Assembly (NCBI GenBank): GCA_037013685.1
Contig: CM072906.1
Coordinates: 3,514,501-3,578,500 of the forward strand
Reading direction: 5' to 3'
Origin: Acridotheres tristis
Lineage: Eukaryota; Chordata; Aves; Passeriformes; Sturnidae
DNA: 64,000 nt
This document shows positions 37,101-50,000 of the stretch, piece by piece. Below the pieces are notes generated by a model. That model ran no database searches. It was given only the letters and a program-made list of their open reading frames with translations, and was not told the origin of the DNA. Each line of letters starts with the position of its first letter. Position 1 is the stretch's first letter. The position numbers were made by a program, and so were the translations under genes.

Positions 37101-40100
37101 ATTAGGAACCAGAGTTACTTGATAATAAATAATGATATTAAAAACAGGCAGAGCTCTCTAGCAACTGTCTGCATGGCACATGCATCCAATTCCTGATTTA
37201 TCTGCTGATTTTCAGTAACTTTTTTTAACCCAAGCTGAACAAAATAGGATTTAGACAGAATCTCAGATGAGCTGTTTACTGTTCTCCAATCCTTTTGTGC
37301 TGGTGTTGGCTGGGCCACAGTTAATTTTCTTTTCAGTAGCTGTTAGGGGACCATGTTTTAGATTTGTGCTGAGAACAGAGCTGATAACACAGGGATGTTC
37401 TCATTAGTGCTGAGCAAGTGCTTACAGAGAGTCAAGGTCTTTCCTGCTCCTCAGCCCCCAGTGAAGGGCTGGGGGACACAAGGAATTGGAGAGGCACAGA
37501 TGACTTCAGGGATACCCCAGGGACATCCCAGAGCTCAGGGCATCTGCCCAGCACATGCAGTTGTGGCAAGACAGTAGGACAGATCAAAATGAACAGGTCT
37601 CTTTCTGTAAATTTGTTTGCACATTAATCTAGTCATTGACTCAAACAGCATTTTTTTTTTTTCATGGCTTCCTTTAGATGTTCAAATTTTAGCCAGGAAC
37701 TGACACACTACCAGAGAGCTTCACAAACCGGGTGCCTTCAGAGCTCACCAGCTCTGTAGCTGCTTTTGGCCTTTGCTAAGCTGTCTCTTTCCATTTGCAC
37801 TCCAAATTTCAGCTGTGTGCCTGTGCATTCTATTTCATCACACAGTGACAGGGTGCATGAGGCACTAGACACTGGCAGAATTTAAAGAAAGGCAATCCCT
37901 GAAGACAGTCTGCTATTCCTCCTGAATGGTTGCTGCTTCTCACCTAATTCAGGATTTTTGGTGCTGCCACATAAAGGAGTTCTCTAATGGGCTCAGCCTG
38001 TGTCAACTTGCTCCTTCCAGCCCTGTGTTCTCATGTCAACTTGGATGTGAGAACTTCTCTACTCACAGTAGTTCTACTACTGCTTTTATTTGTACCAGCA
38101 GAGTTTTGATATTTCAGCTCCCTGTCCTCCTTCCCAACAAATACATGTACTGTCTTACAAGCAAAAAAAACGTTGAGAGAAAAGGCAAGATTTTACTCCT
38201 CAAATGAATCCTTGACAACAAAGATGAGGAAAAATGCCTATATGAAAAAAAAAAGAAAAAGCTTTCCTCTTTTTAGCATGTCAGGAATTCACCTTGTTCA
38301 ATGTGGCATGTCTTCCCAATTAGAGCTCAGGCCTCCAACATGGACACCAAAGTGGGAGGGATAACATGGCAAGATGGATCATTCTTAGGAGCTTGCTCAG
38401 CTGCTGCAGCCCCTGGGTACAGAACATCCTTAGAGCTGCTGCAACATCTTCCATTACCTCCTGCTCAGTAACAGGAGGTGGGCCTGAGAATTCTGCATTA
38501 ATTGCTAAGTGTTCTGGTGGAGTTGAGGATCACAGGAAAATCAGGACAGGGGATTTTTCTAAGTATTAGGGTGGTTTTTGTAAAGATAGTCTTTGGGGCC
38601 CAGAGTTAATACTGATGCATATCCAGGATGTCTTAACATAGGTCTGGTTATTTTGATCTTGTCTCTCTTATGACTTCCAAAATATTGGGTTTTGGATTCC
38701 AAACATATGCTACTGTCACTCTGAGCCCATGTGTACAAATAACCACACATATTAATTCCTGAACTACTTCAGCTAATAAGCCCCAAATCCTCAAACTGAA
38801 ATTCAACTCTGAAAACATCAGTCCAGTTCCAGTGTTCCCCTGCTTCCAGCTGTGGGACCCAGTTGCCTGCAGGGAGATCAGTGAGAACCTAAGCATAAAT
38901 ACATGTCCATAACACAAGAAGTGTTTATGAGAAGGTCATTGGTTCTCTCTAAAATGCTTCTCTCTTTGGGCTCTGATCAAAGCTGCTTTTGCAGAATGTT
39001 ATGAGAAACTTTTAAAGAAAAAAAATTACAGAGCAAACAAAAAAAAATCCTTCTTTATTTTAGACGAGAGACATTCTTTCTCTGGAAAAGGTGCTTCCTG
39101 GCCAAGGGCAGTCCAGAACAATTTACTGAGTTAAAGGTTTCCACATTTGGCCACATGCATTTTGCTTTAGAAATGCAGCAACAACCAATCCTGGTGAAAG
39201 CCAGACCGACAGAAGTGCCACTGCCTGCTTTAAGTGGAAACTCTCTTTGTATAAAAACTGAAGAGCATGTGGGTGGGCAGGATGGAGAAGGGTGGAGAGG
39301 TTTCGTCCCTGGCTGTCATTCTTTAGGTGTGACCACACTGCTGCAATCTCTGGAAGGCAGCTGGACAGAAAGGATGAGGAATGCCCCTGCCTCCCTTGGG
39401 GAAATCAGTCTGGGGATGCCAGGAGCTGTGATTTGTCCCTTGCACCAATTAAATCTCTGCTATAATGTGATTTAAACAAGAGGATATTTCCCCACAGAAA
39501 CTGCCAGATCATTGATTCCTCCAAATGCCTCTGACAAGAAAATTAATGCAGTGAGGAGTTCTCAGAATGGGGCACTGCAGCTGTCCTGGGAGCAGGAGAG
39601 GGATGCAGAGCTTGACAATATTAAGTGAGCCTGACAACTCCATCACCAGTTTCCCCAGACAAATCCACTGACAAGTGTCAAAGGAGCTGAAACCGTGTCT
39701 GATCTCCATGTTACCATCCACTTTCTCTGCCTTGGTGGACAGAAACCAAAGTGCATCTGTAAAACCACTGCTGGATGCATTTTGTTACTCCACATACCAC
39801 GAGCAGACTTCCCAACAAAATCCAATGGCTTCAGTTACAGATCACAAGACAAGAGAATCACTGTGTAGCCATGGATTCATTTTCCCAAGGCTTTTCTAAA
39901 GCCTTTGAAAGTTTCTTTAGGATCCCCCTCAAAACAAAGCCCTTATGTCAACAGAAAATCTTGCTTAGATATGCTTCATCTGGTGCTTTTTATGAATATG
40001 CACGATCAAAGGGTGACAGCTTTCACAGTTAAGCAAACACAGTTACACAGAGCACACTTCTCCCACAAAAGGTCAGATAATACAACATGCTAAATGTTAA

Positions 40101-40221
40101 AAGCACACGGGAGGGAGGGAGGGATAAATTCCCCTTGAGCACACTGGCACGGGGAGTTATTTAGGAATATATTGTCCATCTTTGCAGGACGCTCTGAAAA
40201 GTGTCTTTGCAAAGATCTTAC

Positions 40222-40358
40222 CTGCTCAGTGATGAAGGAGCTTGAAAAAGTGACAGCTGACCAAAAGAAGATGCCACAGCTGAGAATGATCTTTCTGTTG
40301 AACCGGTCACCAAGGTAACCAAAGATGGGCGCCGCCACCATGAAACTACAGATAAAAA
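40222..40358 (-). CDS. SPNS2: SPNS2 coding exon 2: TM2-TM3 and MFS motif A
   Basis: The 137-bp exon encodes (V)[22 protein letters not shown] onward and ends in FSSSFITEQ. This corresponds to about human residues 146-191. [10 protein letters not shown] is the classic MFS motif A in the TM2-TM3 loop, which gates the inward and outward conformations. The acceptor reads cttcgcag and the donor is gtaagatc. The exon begins inside a Val codon (phase 1, G supplied by exon 1) and ends on a codon boundary. The segment just before the donor (ITEQ) differs from the human form, at a loop position where change is expected. The exon is isolated, with 19.9 kb of intron downstream and at least 23.6 kb upstream. 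Confidence 0.96.
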
Positions 40359-43300
40359 CTGCGAAGGAGAGAAGAGGGAAAGAAACCTTTAATAAACAGC
40401 AGATCAAATTTTCTGCAAGCCAAATCCTCCAGAGAACAGTTCCAAATTATTAGACATTCTGCAGTCCTGCCTTGCAGAGTTGTGCAGGCTGATAGGCTTT
40501 CTGAAGTCAGTGTTTCCTTATCAAAAAGATTTTTCATTCCCAGAGAAACTTCAGACCAGTGAACTCATATTACTTGAAAGCACCAGCCCCTCACAGTCAG
40601 CTGAGCTCAGATCTGGGGATGGGCAAACCCAGGACTGAATAAATTAAGAGCTTCTGCTTAAATGTTACTGAGAAGGTGAGGTAGAGGTTGGAAGGAGTTT
40701 GAAGCACAGAAAACAAGCCAAGGGCTCCTTGCTGGCTCTTGCAGCAGAGACCTGAGAGAAATGGGCCACAGAAGCTGAGGTTCTTTCATCCTTCCTGTTT
40801 GAAAGAAATGATGAAACAGTGAGGAAAACCAGTAAACACCACTATCACCCCACTGACACCAGCACTGTCTCCTCACTAGATCCTTTCACCATCATTAAAC
40901 CTGTATTTAAACCCATCACTGAGCAGCAGCTTCACTAGAACAAAGAGTTTTGCCCTACAAAGTCTAAACGGGCCAGGACTGTCCTCATCTGAGACTTCAA
41001 GTTCACCCTTTGTACCCTCCAAAACCATCAAAGCATTAACCTAAGACCTTCTGTCTTGTAGGATTAAGGCTCTTGACAGAGTAACTTCTGCAAAATCACC
41101 TCAATGCAGAGTTGACTCCTCTGCCCATCTCAAAACAATCTGGCCATGAACCCCCTGAGAACACTGAAATGGAGCATTCACACCATGTTCCTGATTAATT
41201 GGGATTTTGGCAGAAATTGCCATGTTTTAGGCTGATTTATACCTGGCTTTTGTCTGTCCACATTAGAGAACTGGAGAAGGGCAATTCCATGGATTTTATT
41301 GGTGTGTAGTATGAACTCTGACTATAACTGTCTGTTTTGGATTTAGCAAATCCTGAAGGATTTAGGTGGCCACCAGAACACCCAGAAGTCTCTCTTTAGT
41401 CACACAATCCTGACACTCATTTGCTATCAGGTAGGTCTTGGAGGGCACTGTGGGTTTTGGCACAGCCTAACCCCAGCTGTCTATTTTTTAATTGTACAAA
41501 ATGGGGTGGGGGGATGGAACAGGTAAAAAAAAAACCAAAACAACCAAAACAAGTGCAGAGGACACACCCCCTTTTGGGCGGAATGTGCATATAAAATTGA
41601 AATGGTTAAGACTCAAATAATGAATTTTTCGTGGGTGATGATATGTGACAGTTCAAAAATGTGCAGAATGCTGAACTATGACTAAATGTCTTTTTTTTTA
41701 GTATATTAGGATGTCAAAGCTGCTTTATAAATAACACATATCCATTTGCATCTGTGTTTCATGACCCATGTGAGTGTGCATGTATTTTGCACTGCTACAT
41801 TTGAACTAAATTACAGGATTACTCTTTTTCCATTTAGAGTAAAAGAAATTGAGATAACAGAAAAGTTAAGGCCTGAAGTGCAGCACATGCAACACATCAC
41901 ACATACTTCAATAGTAATGCTATGAACAGTTTTGCTGTTTAGCTCACACATAAACCCTACTGACAGAACTCAGTCCCTGCATCTGTCCCAAAATCCTTGT
42001 GCAAACCAAACCTGCAAATAAACCTACGAGCAGTGTTTTCATTTCTGTTTTACAGAGAAACTGGACCAGAAGTGGCTCACAAATCTCTGCTCAGCAAGGG
42101 CACATCTGCACTGGCCCCACTCCAACGAGGCACTTAAGCACATGCTTATATTAGGCACTTCAGAGTCATCAATTCCATGATTAAGTGCTTTCCTGAATTA
42201 ACACCAAGGGCTTGGCACCTTGCAAAGCTGGTGCAACAGCCTGGCACGAAGGATACGTGGCTGCTCATTGGGAATGAGGAGCAGAAAATGACTGTGACTG
42301 GTCCAGACCAGTGTGACCACTGCAATTTGATCTTTCTCTTGGAAGGACACTACAATTCATTCATCTCAGAATGCCATATTCTGCCGTTTTTATGATATAA
42401 AAAGACACAAAACTGAAAAAGCTCCCAAGGGAAAACTAGAAACATCCAAGTTAGCATCCCACCATTTAAAATATCAAATAACATGGTTAATAAAATCTCA
42501 AGCTTTGAGACATGCAGGGTGTGATCCAAAACTCACATTAATCAGTGGGATTATTAGCTTCAATGACCTCTGGATCATAAAGGAAAAGTCTAATTCTGGA
42601 ATTTAGGCAAAATGCACAAAGCTCCTCTTTCAAACAAAACAAACCCCAAAAAAAGAAATATTGTCCAATGACTTTCCAATAACATACATCCTTCTGCTGC
42701 TCAAGTCCCTTTGGAGGATTTATTTTTGGAAGACTCTGAGCTGTGAGCTTTGTCAGTGGTAAGCAGCTGACTTGACAGCTCCACAAGGTGTAAAACGAAA
42801 GGACAACAGAGCCAAATAAATAACAGGTAATGGAACACAGCTGTCACAAGAATAAATGCAATTTATATCAGAGTATTTATGACCCAAATATGCATCAGAG
42901 CATTGATTGACTCAAATAAATGCAGAGTATGACGGCTGTGTGGTGTGTCAAAAGGATTTGCCTGTTACAGGCATTTCCCATGAATCAATTTTTGCAATTA
43001 CTCCTGCCAGTGACAGCCGAGACTCCTGACCCCGGCCTGGGCTGGCAGAGCAGAGGTGAACAGAAGTGGGGCACATTCCCAGGTGGGATGGAAACCCGAG
43101 TTTCTCTAGAACAGGAGCTGAGGCTCTGTGACAATAACGAAGGAGAGACCTCATGCAGAAGACACAAAACTTCAGCACGTCCAGGCGGAGAGAGGGGCAG
43201 CAGAAACATCTTTGATTTGCAGGCAAGAGGGCTGAGCATAGGGCAGAGAATTGCATTCCAGTAAAGGAGCCTGGCACTTGTGCCAGCCTCTTCCTTTCTG

Positions 43301-45304
43301 GCTTCTCTCCCTTCTTCCACAGCATTTTCTGTTCCTTGCACTCACCTACTCCCAAATTAATAAAATTGAAGTGACACCACAGCAGCTGCTGCTTCAGCTC
43401 AACCACAGCCACAAATCTTTTCTATTAGGGCAGCAGTGGGACAGAGGTTGGCACTGCCCTTTCCTCTTCCCCATCAACAGCTCCTCTTCCCATTTTCACT
43501 TAGAGACATCTCAGAATATTACCAGCTCTTGAAGAGATGTAGAGTGCAAGTCAGGGCAGAGTTAGAAACCCACTGGGATTGAAGATGAGCTACTGTGAAG
43601 GCAGTGATGGCACTGGGAGCAGCTGTGGGCAGGTATAGCTCTGGCAGTCCCATTTTAGATGTGTACAGCTCATTGCTCCTGCTAAATGACCTCCAGCAGT
43701 GCCAGCAAAAGTGGCTCAGTCCCAGCACAGGGTGGGGCTGAGATCCATTTCTGCAGGAGTAAATTATCATGTGAGCAAAGGATGAATAAACAGACACATA
43801 GTGAATGCCATCAAGGAGGGAGGTTCTTTTAAGTACAGGTATTTTCAAAAGGAGAACCCATTTGTCTTTATTCCTCCCTTTGTGGCTTAGCCACTGAAAA
43901 GCCGACTGTGGTGAGGAGGCAGGAAGAGGGTAATTGCCCAAACTGGATGCCTTGGTGTCTATTTCTGCCTGTCCCACCCTGTACAGGTGCACGAGCACTT
44001 TCTCAGCCCGGCTTTTACTGTGCGTGGCTGGAATTACAACAATGTGCAGCACAAAAAAATCTTACATGTTCCACCCAAACACCCACCAGACAAGGAAATC
44101 GCCCTCCCAAGCCTCTACTGCTGCTGCATGTTCTGCAGCTTCAGTCCTGTTTCAGGATTCTGGCCAGGGAGCTGCTATTCAGACACTTTCCCCTCTCAAG
44201 AGCTGCCTGTGTACCCAGGGGAAAAGCAAATCCCCCAACAGTGGAAGCAAAGGAGATGAGAGAAGAGAAAGGAACTTCTGACTTTAACAGTCACAAAAAG
44301 CTCCTGCCTCCTGGAACTAGATGCCATCACTCTTACTTTTCTCTTCTTTCTCTCCAAACAAAAATTTACCTTGACTCTACAGCTGCTCCCTGAAAAGGCT
44401 CTGAGCTGACAGCTCTCCACCCTGTGATTCCAAAGACACTTGCCTCCATCTCACTTGCTCTTTTCTTTAGTGGATTTTTAGTGGACTTATCAACCCGGAG
44501 ATAATCTCAGAGAGGGGCTTTTCCTGCCACCAGGAGAATGGAATCAAGAAGGAAGAGAGGCAGTGACAGAGGCACACACAGAGGCTGCTGTTCCTCAGCT
44601 CCTGCAAGCTTGAGTGGATCACAGGCACTTCTGAATAAAGGTCCCTTCTTTTGGTTCTGACTTAGAGCACACAGGGCTTATTTTTTCCTATCAGGAAAAA
44701 CGCTAGAAAGGTTCAGGGTCAGGTGGAAATAGCTTTCTCTACACAAAGGTGCTCAACAAAAAAACTCTAGTGGGTGTCTTTGAGCTTTGAGTCAGCACAA
44801 ATCGTGTGTGCACATCTAATTGAGTGCTGACAGTGAGCTTGGCTCTGTGGAAGGCAAACCCAGACAGCCTCTGCCTCAAGGGAATGGCATCCACTGAGAC
44901 ACTGCTGAGAATTGTGTGCTGAGAGGTTGATAACATCTTCCCAACAATAAATTTCCAAACAATGAGAACACCTAAACAGGCAGCTTGCCCTGGATGGGAT
45001 ACTTTACAGCTGGGTACAAGTACAACCCTGGGATTTGGCCACTTCTATCCCAGGGACTTTCAGTCATGAGTGCACGTGTTTCTCAAGCTGCTTGTGACAC
45101 TAGTTACCATCTACCTGCAATGGTGAATAAAGACCCTCCAACAGCCCAACCAGCTCCTCTGTTCCAAAGACATGGTTTTTGCAATGCTTCCCTCTTTTAA
45201 TTTTCATTTTCTCTATAGTTTTATGCTATAATAATACCACTCAGCACATACAACACATTTAATCACAGTGAGGCATGGGACAATTTAGAAAGAAAGTGAA
45301 ACAT

Positions 45305-45425
45305 TAATTTCTATTTTAGGGCTCAGGAAATTAAGACACAGGAAAGTGACCTGCCCATGATGAACTACAGACATCTGGAACCCACACAGGTCTTCCAGCT
45401 TCAGCAGTGTCCTGTTTATAGTATT
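45305..45425 (-). mobile_element. MIR/CORE-SINE-like relic
   Basis: The sequence follows the reversed MIR core: ggctcaggaaattaagacac, aggaaagtgacctgcccat, gatgaactacagacatctgg, aacccacacaggtcttccag. It corresponds to the family's gaggaaactgaggcacagag … gtgacttgcccaaggtc … aacccaggtct. Such CORE-SINEs predate the split of birds and mammals, so strong decay is expected. Boundaries are approximate. Confidence 0.7.
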
Positions 45426-45570
45426 CTATGCTGGACGGATTTCTGAAGGTCTACAACCACAATATAAAGGGATTTTTTTTTCTTACAGCACCATTCAAGC
45501 CAAGAAAGAACAAAGATCCTTTCATGCTACTTAACCATTGAACCTGAACTGTGGCACAGTTCAGGCACAA

Positions 45571-45754
45571 TGTGGTGATGGTCAAGCATTGGAACAAGTT
45601 GCCCAGGGCAGCAGTGAAATCATCATCCCTGGAAGTGTTCAAAAACTGTGTAGTTGTGGCACTGAGGGCATGGATTAGTGGTGCAGTTGGCAGTGCTGGA
45701 TTAATGGATGGACCTGATGATCTTAGAGGTCTTCAACCTTACTGACTGTATGAT
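45571..45754 (+). mobile_element. CR1 LINE 3' UTR tail
   Basis: In forward orientation: ggtgatggtcaagcattgg, aacaagttgcccagggcag, catcatccctggaagtgttc, ggacctgatgatcttagagg, tcttcaaccttactgactg, tatgat. The terminal octamer repeat is eroded. It sits about 145 bases from the MIR-like relic and 530 bases before the next CR1 copy, making a small repeat cluster. Confidence 0.85.
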
Positions 45755-46284
45755 ATAACCAAGGTAAAATTGATACCCTATGGTGGGGCAGTCCAGGGCC
45801 CCAGGAACCTCAGCAAAGTGATTTCAGACATTCATCCTTTGAAGGAGGATGAATTAATACAATACAATTGATTTTAGAAAATATCAGCCTGAAAGCCATC
45901 CCTGTGACAAACTTTGCTATAGGTACTCTGTTACATCACTCTGCACACGGGCTTTGTTGTACTTCATTGCCAATTCAACAGCCAACAGATGGATTGTGCT
46001 ACTGCACTTTGCTGGGTGCAAACATGAGATCACTGGGCTCCAGACTCTCAGGCACACAAGAAGTTTCTGACAAGTGTGAGGAGCTTTGAAACACCATCAG
46101 TTCCATATGTCATGCAAAGCTGTCACACGCTGACAATGTCGAGCACAGGAGCAGTTTTAAAAAAAATTGCTTGAGAATGCACCAGACCAATTGGAGTAAG
46201 GGATACAAAGGTTTGGGTTGGATGTGGTCAGAACAGACCACAGGACAAAATGGAGAATTTTATAAATGCCTCATTGTGTCCCTG

Positions 46285-47005
46285 TCCTTGTGCCCTCAGC
46301 AAGCTGAGGTTCAATAAGGCAACGTGAAAAGTCCTGCACTTCAGTCACAACCCAAGGCAGTGCCACAGGCTGGGGACAGAGTGGCTGCAAAGCTGCCCAA
46401 TGGGAAAGGATCTGGCTGTGCTGGTCAACAGGGGCTGAACATGAGCCCAGCTGTGCTCAGGTGGCCAAGAGGCCAATGGCATCCTGTCAGGAAAAGTGTG
46501 GCCAGCAGGACCAGGGACATTGTCCCCCTGTACTCATGGGTGAGGCCACACCTCGAGTGCTGCATCCAGTTCTGGGCCACTCACTTCAAAAACAACATTG
46601 AGGGGCTGGAGCATGTCCAGAGAAGGGCAGCACAGCTGGGGAAGGGTCTGGAGCACAAAGATGAGAAGAAGCCACTGAGGGAGCTGGGGTGGGGGAGTTC
46701 AGCCTGGAGAAAAGGAGGCTCAGGGGGGACCTTCTGGTTCTCCACAATGTTCTGACAGGAGGGGACAGCAGTGGTGGTTACTCTGCTCCCAGGGAAACAA
46801 GGGACAGGACATGAAGAAACAGCCCCAGGCTGTGCCAGGGAAGACTCAGGCTGGAGGAATTTCTTCACTGAAAGGGTGGTCAGGCATTGGAAGGGGCTTC
46901 TCAGGGAGGTGGAGGAGTCCCCATCCCTGTAGGTGTTCAAGGATGACCTGGACATGGCACTCGGTGCTCTGGGCTGGGGGACAAGGTGGGAACGGGTCAA
47001 AAGTT
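46285..47005 (+). mobile_element. CR1 LINE, ORF2 end plus 3' UTR (longest copy)
   Basis: About 720 bases follow the distal CR1 reverse-transcriptase gene end and its 3' UTR: ggttcaataaggcaacgtg, gtcctgcacttcagtcacaa, caggctggggacagagtgg, gtggccaagaggccaatgg, catcctgtcaggaaaagtg, tgaggccacacctcgagtg, ggctggagcatgtccagag, ttcagcctggagaaaagg, and the 3' block gaatttcttcactgaaaggg. It is interrupted by small deletions and is not translatable as a functional protein. It may extend some way 5' of the stated start. Confidence 0.85.
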
Positions 47006-50000
47006 GGAAAGAGAGGAGCATAAATGTTTTAAAGGCGTGGCCCTAACTACTCACACAGTCTGTGTTTTCCAGTGGGTGTTTCTGTTTCTCAGCACACTCT
47101 AGGTGGTGTTTCCCTCACTGCAGACATCACTCATCAGTATTCAAGCTCCAATCTTGTCTTCTCCATAGGGAGCACACTGCACCATGAGGTGCCAGTTTTT
47201 TCCTTAGCACAAACTGATACAAAATGCAAACAACGTGTTCAGGATGAGTATGTGCACACACACACTGACACACACATTTACACAGGGAAGGAGGCTGCTG
47301 TACAACACCACTCAGTTCCCTTTGCTGAGACAGGGGCAGAACTTGGTTACAAAACCACCACTTATGAAGCCAGACAAGGCCTGAACACAGCTTGCCTGGC
47401 AGTTCACAGTTCACACAATAATACACAAGATGCAGTGCTTGGAAGAGTTCAGTACTGATAATATCTCCCTTTTCCTCACTGCACAAACCCGGTTCTTCCA
47501 AGGGTTAGTGCCTATATTCCCAGCAAAGGATATCCTGAAGCTTGCTTTGTTCACCTTAACTAACAAGAATAATTGCTTCAGTGGGAATTGCTGGGAAATC
47601 TACTCCTTGGAAACAGAAAATGAGATAAGAATATCCAAAAAAAACAGCACTCAATTTTTAACTGCTTTTTTATTAATTTCCTATATTATGTCCACTGAAG
47701 CTGCACTTAGAGATTCAGCCACTCATATCTTCCTTATTGCTGAAGTCATAAGGTGATATTTACTCACAATTATCAATTCACAACCCTTTTATACATATGA
47801 GGTTCAATTCCATCCTGATGTACTTCAAATTTTCTTACCTAAGTGCACAGTGGAAAAGGCAGAATTCTACTGTACTGTTTTATGTCTCTGGATGTGCAGC
47901 AAATTTACTTGGAGCAGGAGCTGACTTGCTACAAGACTAAATTTTGAACAGCTGTACACGGACAACATCATTTAAATAGAAAAGAGGAAACCCCCTACTT
48001 CTGCTTTTCATTGTGGGAATTACAGTGAACACATTAACACTGTTTTAAAGGGATTTGGGCAACCTGAACATCAACAAAACCATTCCTAGAGCACTGTAAA
48101 ACAGCACAGCAATCCCAAGGAATGGCCCCAGTGTCCAGATCCCAGTCCATCCTTCCCTTGCTTGCCTGAGCCTGCAGGGAGCTGCCTCTGGGAGAGCAGC
48201 AGCCATCCAGCCCTGAGGAGCAGCTTTTCCAATGAAATAGCAGTAGCAGAATGGCTTCTGTGGCTATGAGAGCACTTGAGGAGGAGCAGACACCACCTCT
48301 CCTCATCAGTTAAAGAAATGACATTCACATCAGGGTCAGTTCCACAATCTGGTTCATTCCATGAAGAAAGAAGAGGGGGCTGTGGCACAGTTGTGTTTCC
48401 ATGGCAGTGCCACACAAAGCCATGCAGGTTATTGCCTAAGACAGCATTAGATTGCTGGCACGTGTTAGCAGAGCCCAGAAAACTCACTTTTCTGACACTG
48501 TTTAAACTCTGCTTTTGCATTTCTTACTGTTCAGAAGTGAAGGGTTAAATAAGCCAGGCCAATTCTGTTTTACAGCCACTTCCACTTTGAGTTGTTTTCC
48601 TGCAAAATGCTTTCAGTGTGGTTTCATTTAGACTCCTGCCCAAAGCTGATGGAAGGACTCCTTGATTCAGTGGGCATTAGAGCTGAGAATTTTGTTGAGA
48701 TAGAACTGCTTATGACTTCTAAGGGCAGCAGAGATCAGAACCTCTTTGCCAATAAAAACACTTCCATACTAGTAAGTTTACTGCATGCCTGTAATATTAC
48801 AGGTTATTACTGGGAAAGGCACAGCGGGCATCAAAAAGAATTGCCAAAAGGACAAAACAAGTCCTTTTACAGTAAAACATTAAATATCTGGACAAGGAAC
48901 AACCAGTGTGGGATATGGAGGAGATCTAACACCATGAGCAGCAAGGAAAAGGGGAAAACTGAATCACCTCCTGTCTTAGAGGACTGACCAGGCAAGTGGC
49001 ATCAAACAAAACTGGCAGCTGAAAAGTGCAAATCAAAGGAGATCTTTTATTCACAAAACTTAAACACTGGAATTTTATCACAGGATGCCCTCGGAGCTAA
49101 GAGTTTATGTTTTTACAAAAGAGGATTGGACAAAACCCTGTAGGAATACTAACTGAAAGGCTGCTAAAGGTAGCTCCTCTTGTTCAGGACATCCTCAGCT
49201 GGCCAGTTGATTTGGCATACCAGGAACTAGCACAATAATCTTGCCCTGTTCTTCTTTTTCTTCCCTATATATGTGATCACAACCAAAGACTGGCTAATAC
49301 ACTGAAAGGACATGGGGTCTGGAAATTACAACTATTCCCACAGTATTCTGAAAAAAAAAAAAAGTTAGGAAGACAAAGTGCATCTGCATCATTTCCACTA
49401 GCTTGATCAGGTAATAACTTATTAACATATCTCTGAGCTGCACCTAAATTATTTTTAAAAGCTGGAATGTAGTTCACAGTTACATTTCTAAAACCACTAC
49501 TCAGTTTGACCCTATACATACACAAGGTGCAGTTATGACATTCCCAGTCTGAGCTTTGCCCTCTTGCAGTTTCTCCCCCACTTGACTCGCCCAGCTCTAA
49601 GAGTTTGAGAACCTTCTGGCTCCCCAGAGCAGCAGGACATGTCAGCCCTGCCTGGCTGTGCTGCTCACACAGTGCGTGACAGGGTCGGTCTGCTGTTGTG
49701 CAATCAGTTGCAGGGAAAGTTCATTAACTTAGTTAGCCAATTAGGATGGATTTGTATCCATTCTGGTCAATCCTGAATTAGACATGAGATCCCAGAGGTG
49801 CAGGGACTGGTCAATAGCTGTGCAGCACTGCAGCACTGTGAGTGACACAGCCACGACAGGACCAAAATACACCTAAAGCAGTCCTGGCTGCTGCTACAGA
49901 CACAGGCAGCAATCACTCCCAGCACTCAGGAAAGTCTGCATTTGAACAAATAACAGTTTTGCTTTTCCCTTTCTGTGCAGCTTACCGGGATGTTCTGCCC

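Larger units (their letters stand above)
20318..40221 (-). other. SPNS2 intron 2 (19.9 kb)
   Basis: This long intron lies between exon 2 (donor gtaagatc) and exon 3 (acceptor tttcttttctcag). It holds CR1 pieces at 21469, 24844, 27555 and 34123, and a paired TTATCTGCC motif near 25118. Stretches 21700-24840, 24890-27550, 27840-32550, 33315-34120 and 34200-40221 have no feature I can name. They are mostly AT-rich unique sequence, with GC-richer, stop-poor islands at about 24030-24460, 32550-33311 and 34230-34840. Long introns early in a gene often carry enhancers; that is inference only. Confidence 0.92.

Noticed and set aside
6975..40358. SPNS3 or SPNS1 as the identity of the exons
   Set aside because: Exon 7 ([13 protein letters not shown]) and exon 2 ([23 protein letters not shown] split across its start) fit SPNS2 almost residue for residue, while SPNS3 differs at most of these positions.
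42041..42100. MIR-like phrase (ttttacagagaaactgg)
   Set aside because: Only one short phrase fits; neighbouring MIR landmarks are missing.
46324..46755. 143-codon plus-strand frame as a host protein
   Set aside because: It lies entirely in a CR1 copy and is a degraded piece of its reverse-transcriptase region and 3' UTR.
47247..47283. CA-rich stretch as a microsatellite
   Set aside because: It is short and interrupted (cacacacacactgacacacac) and does not reach a meaningful repeat number.
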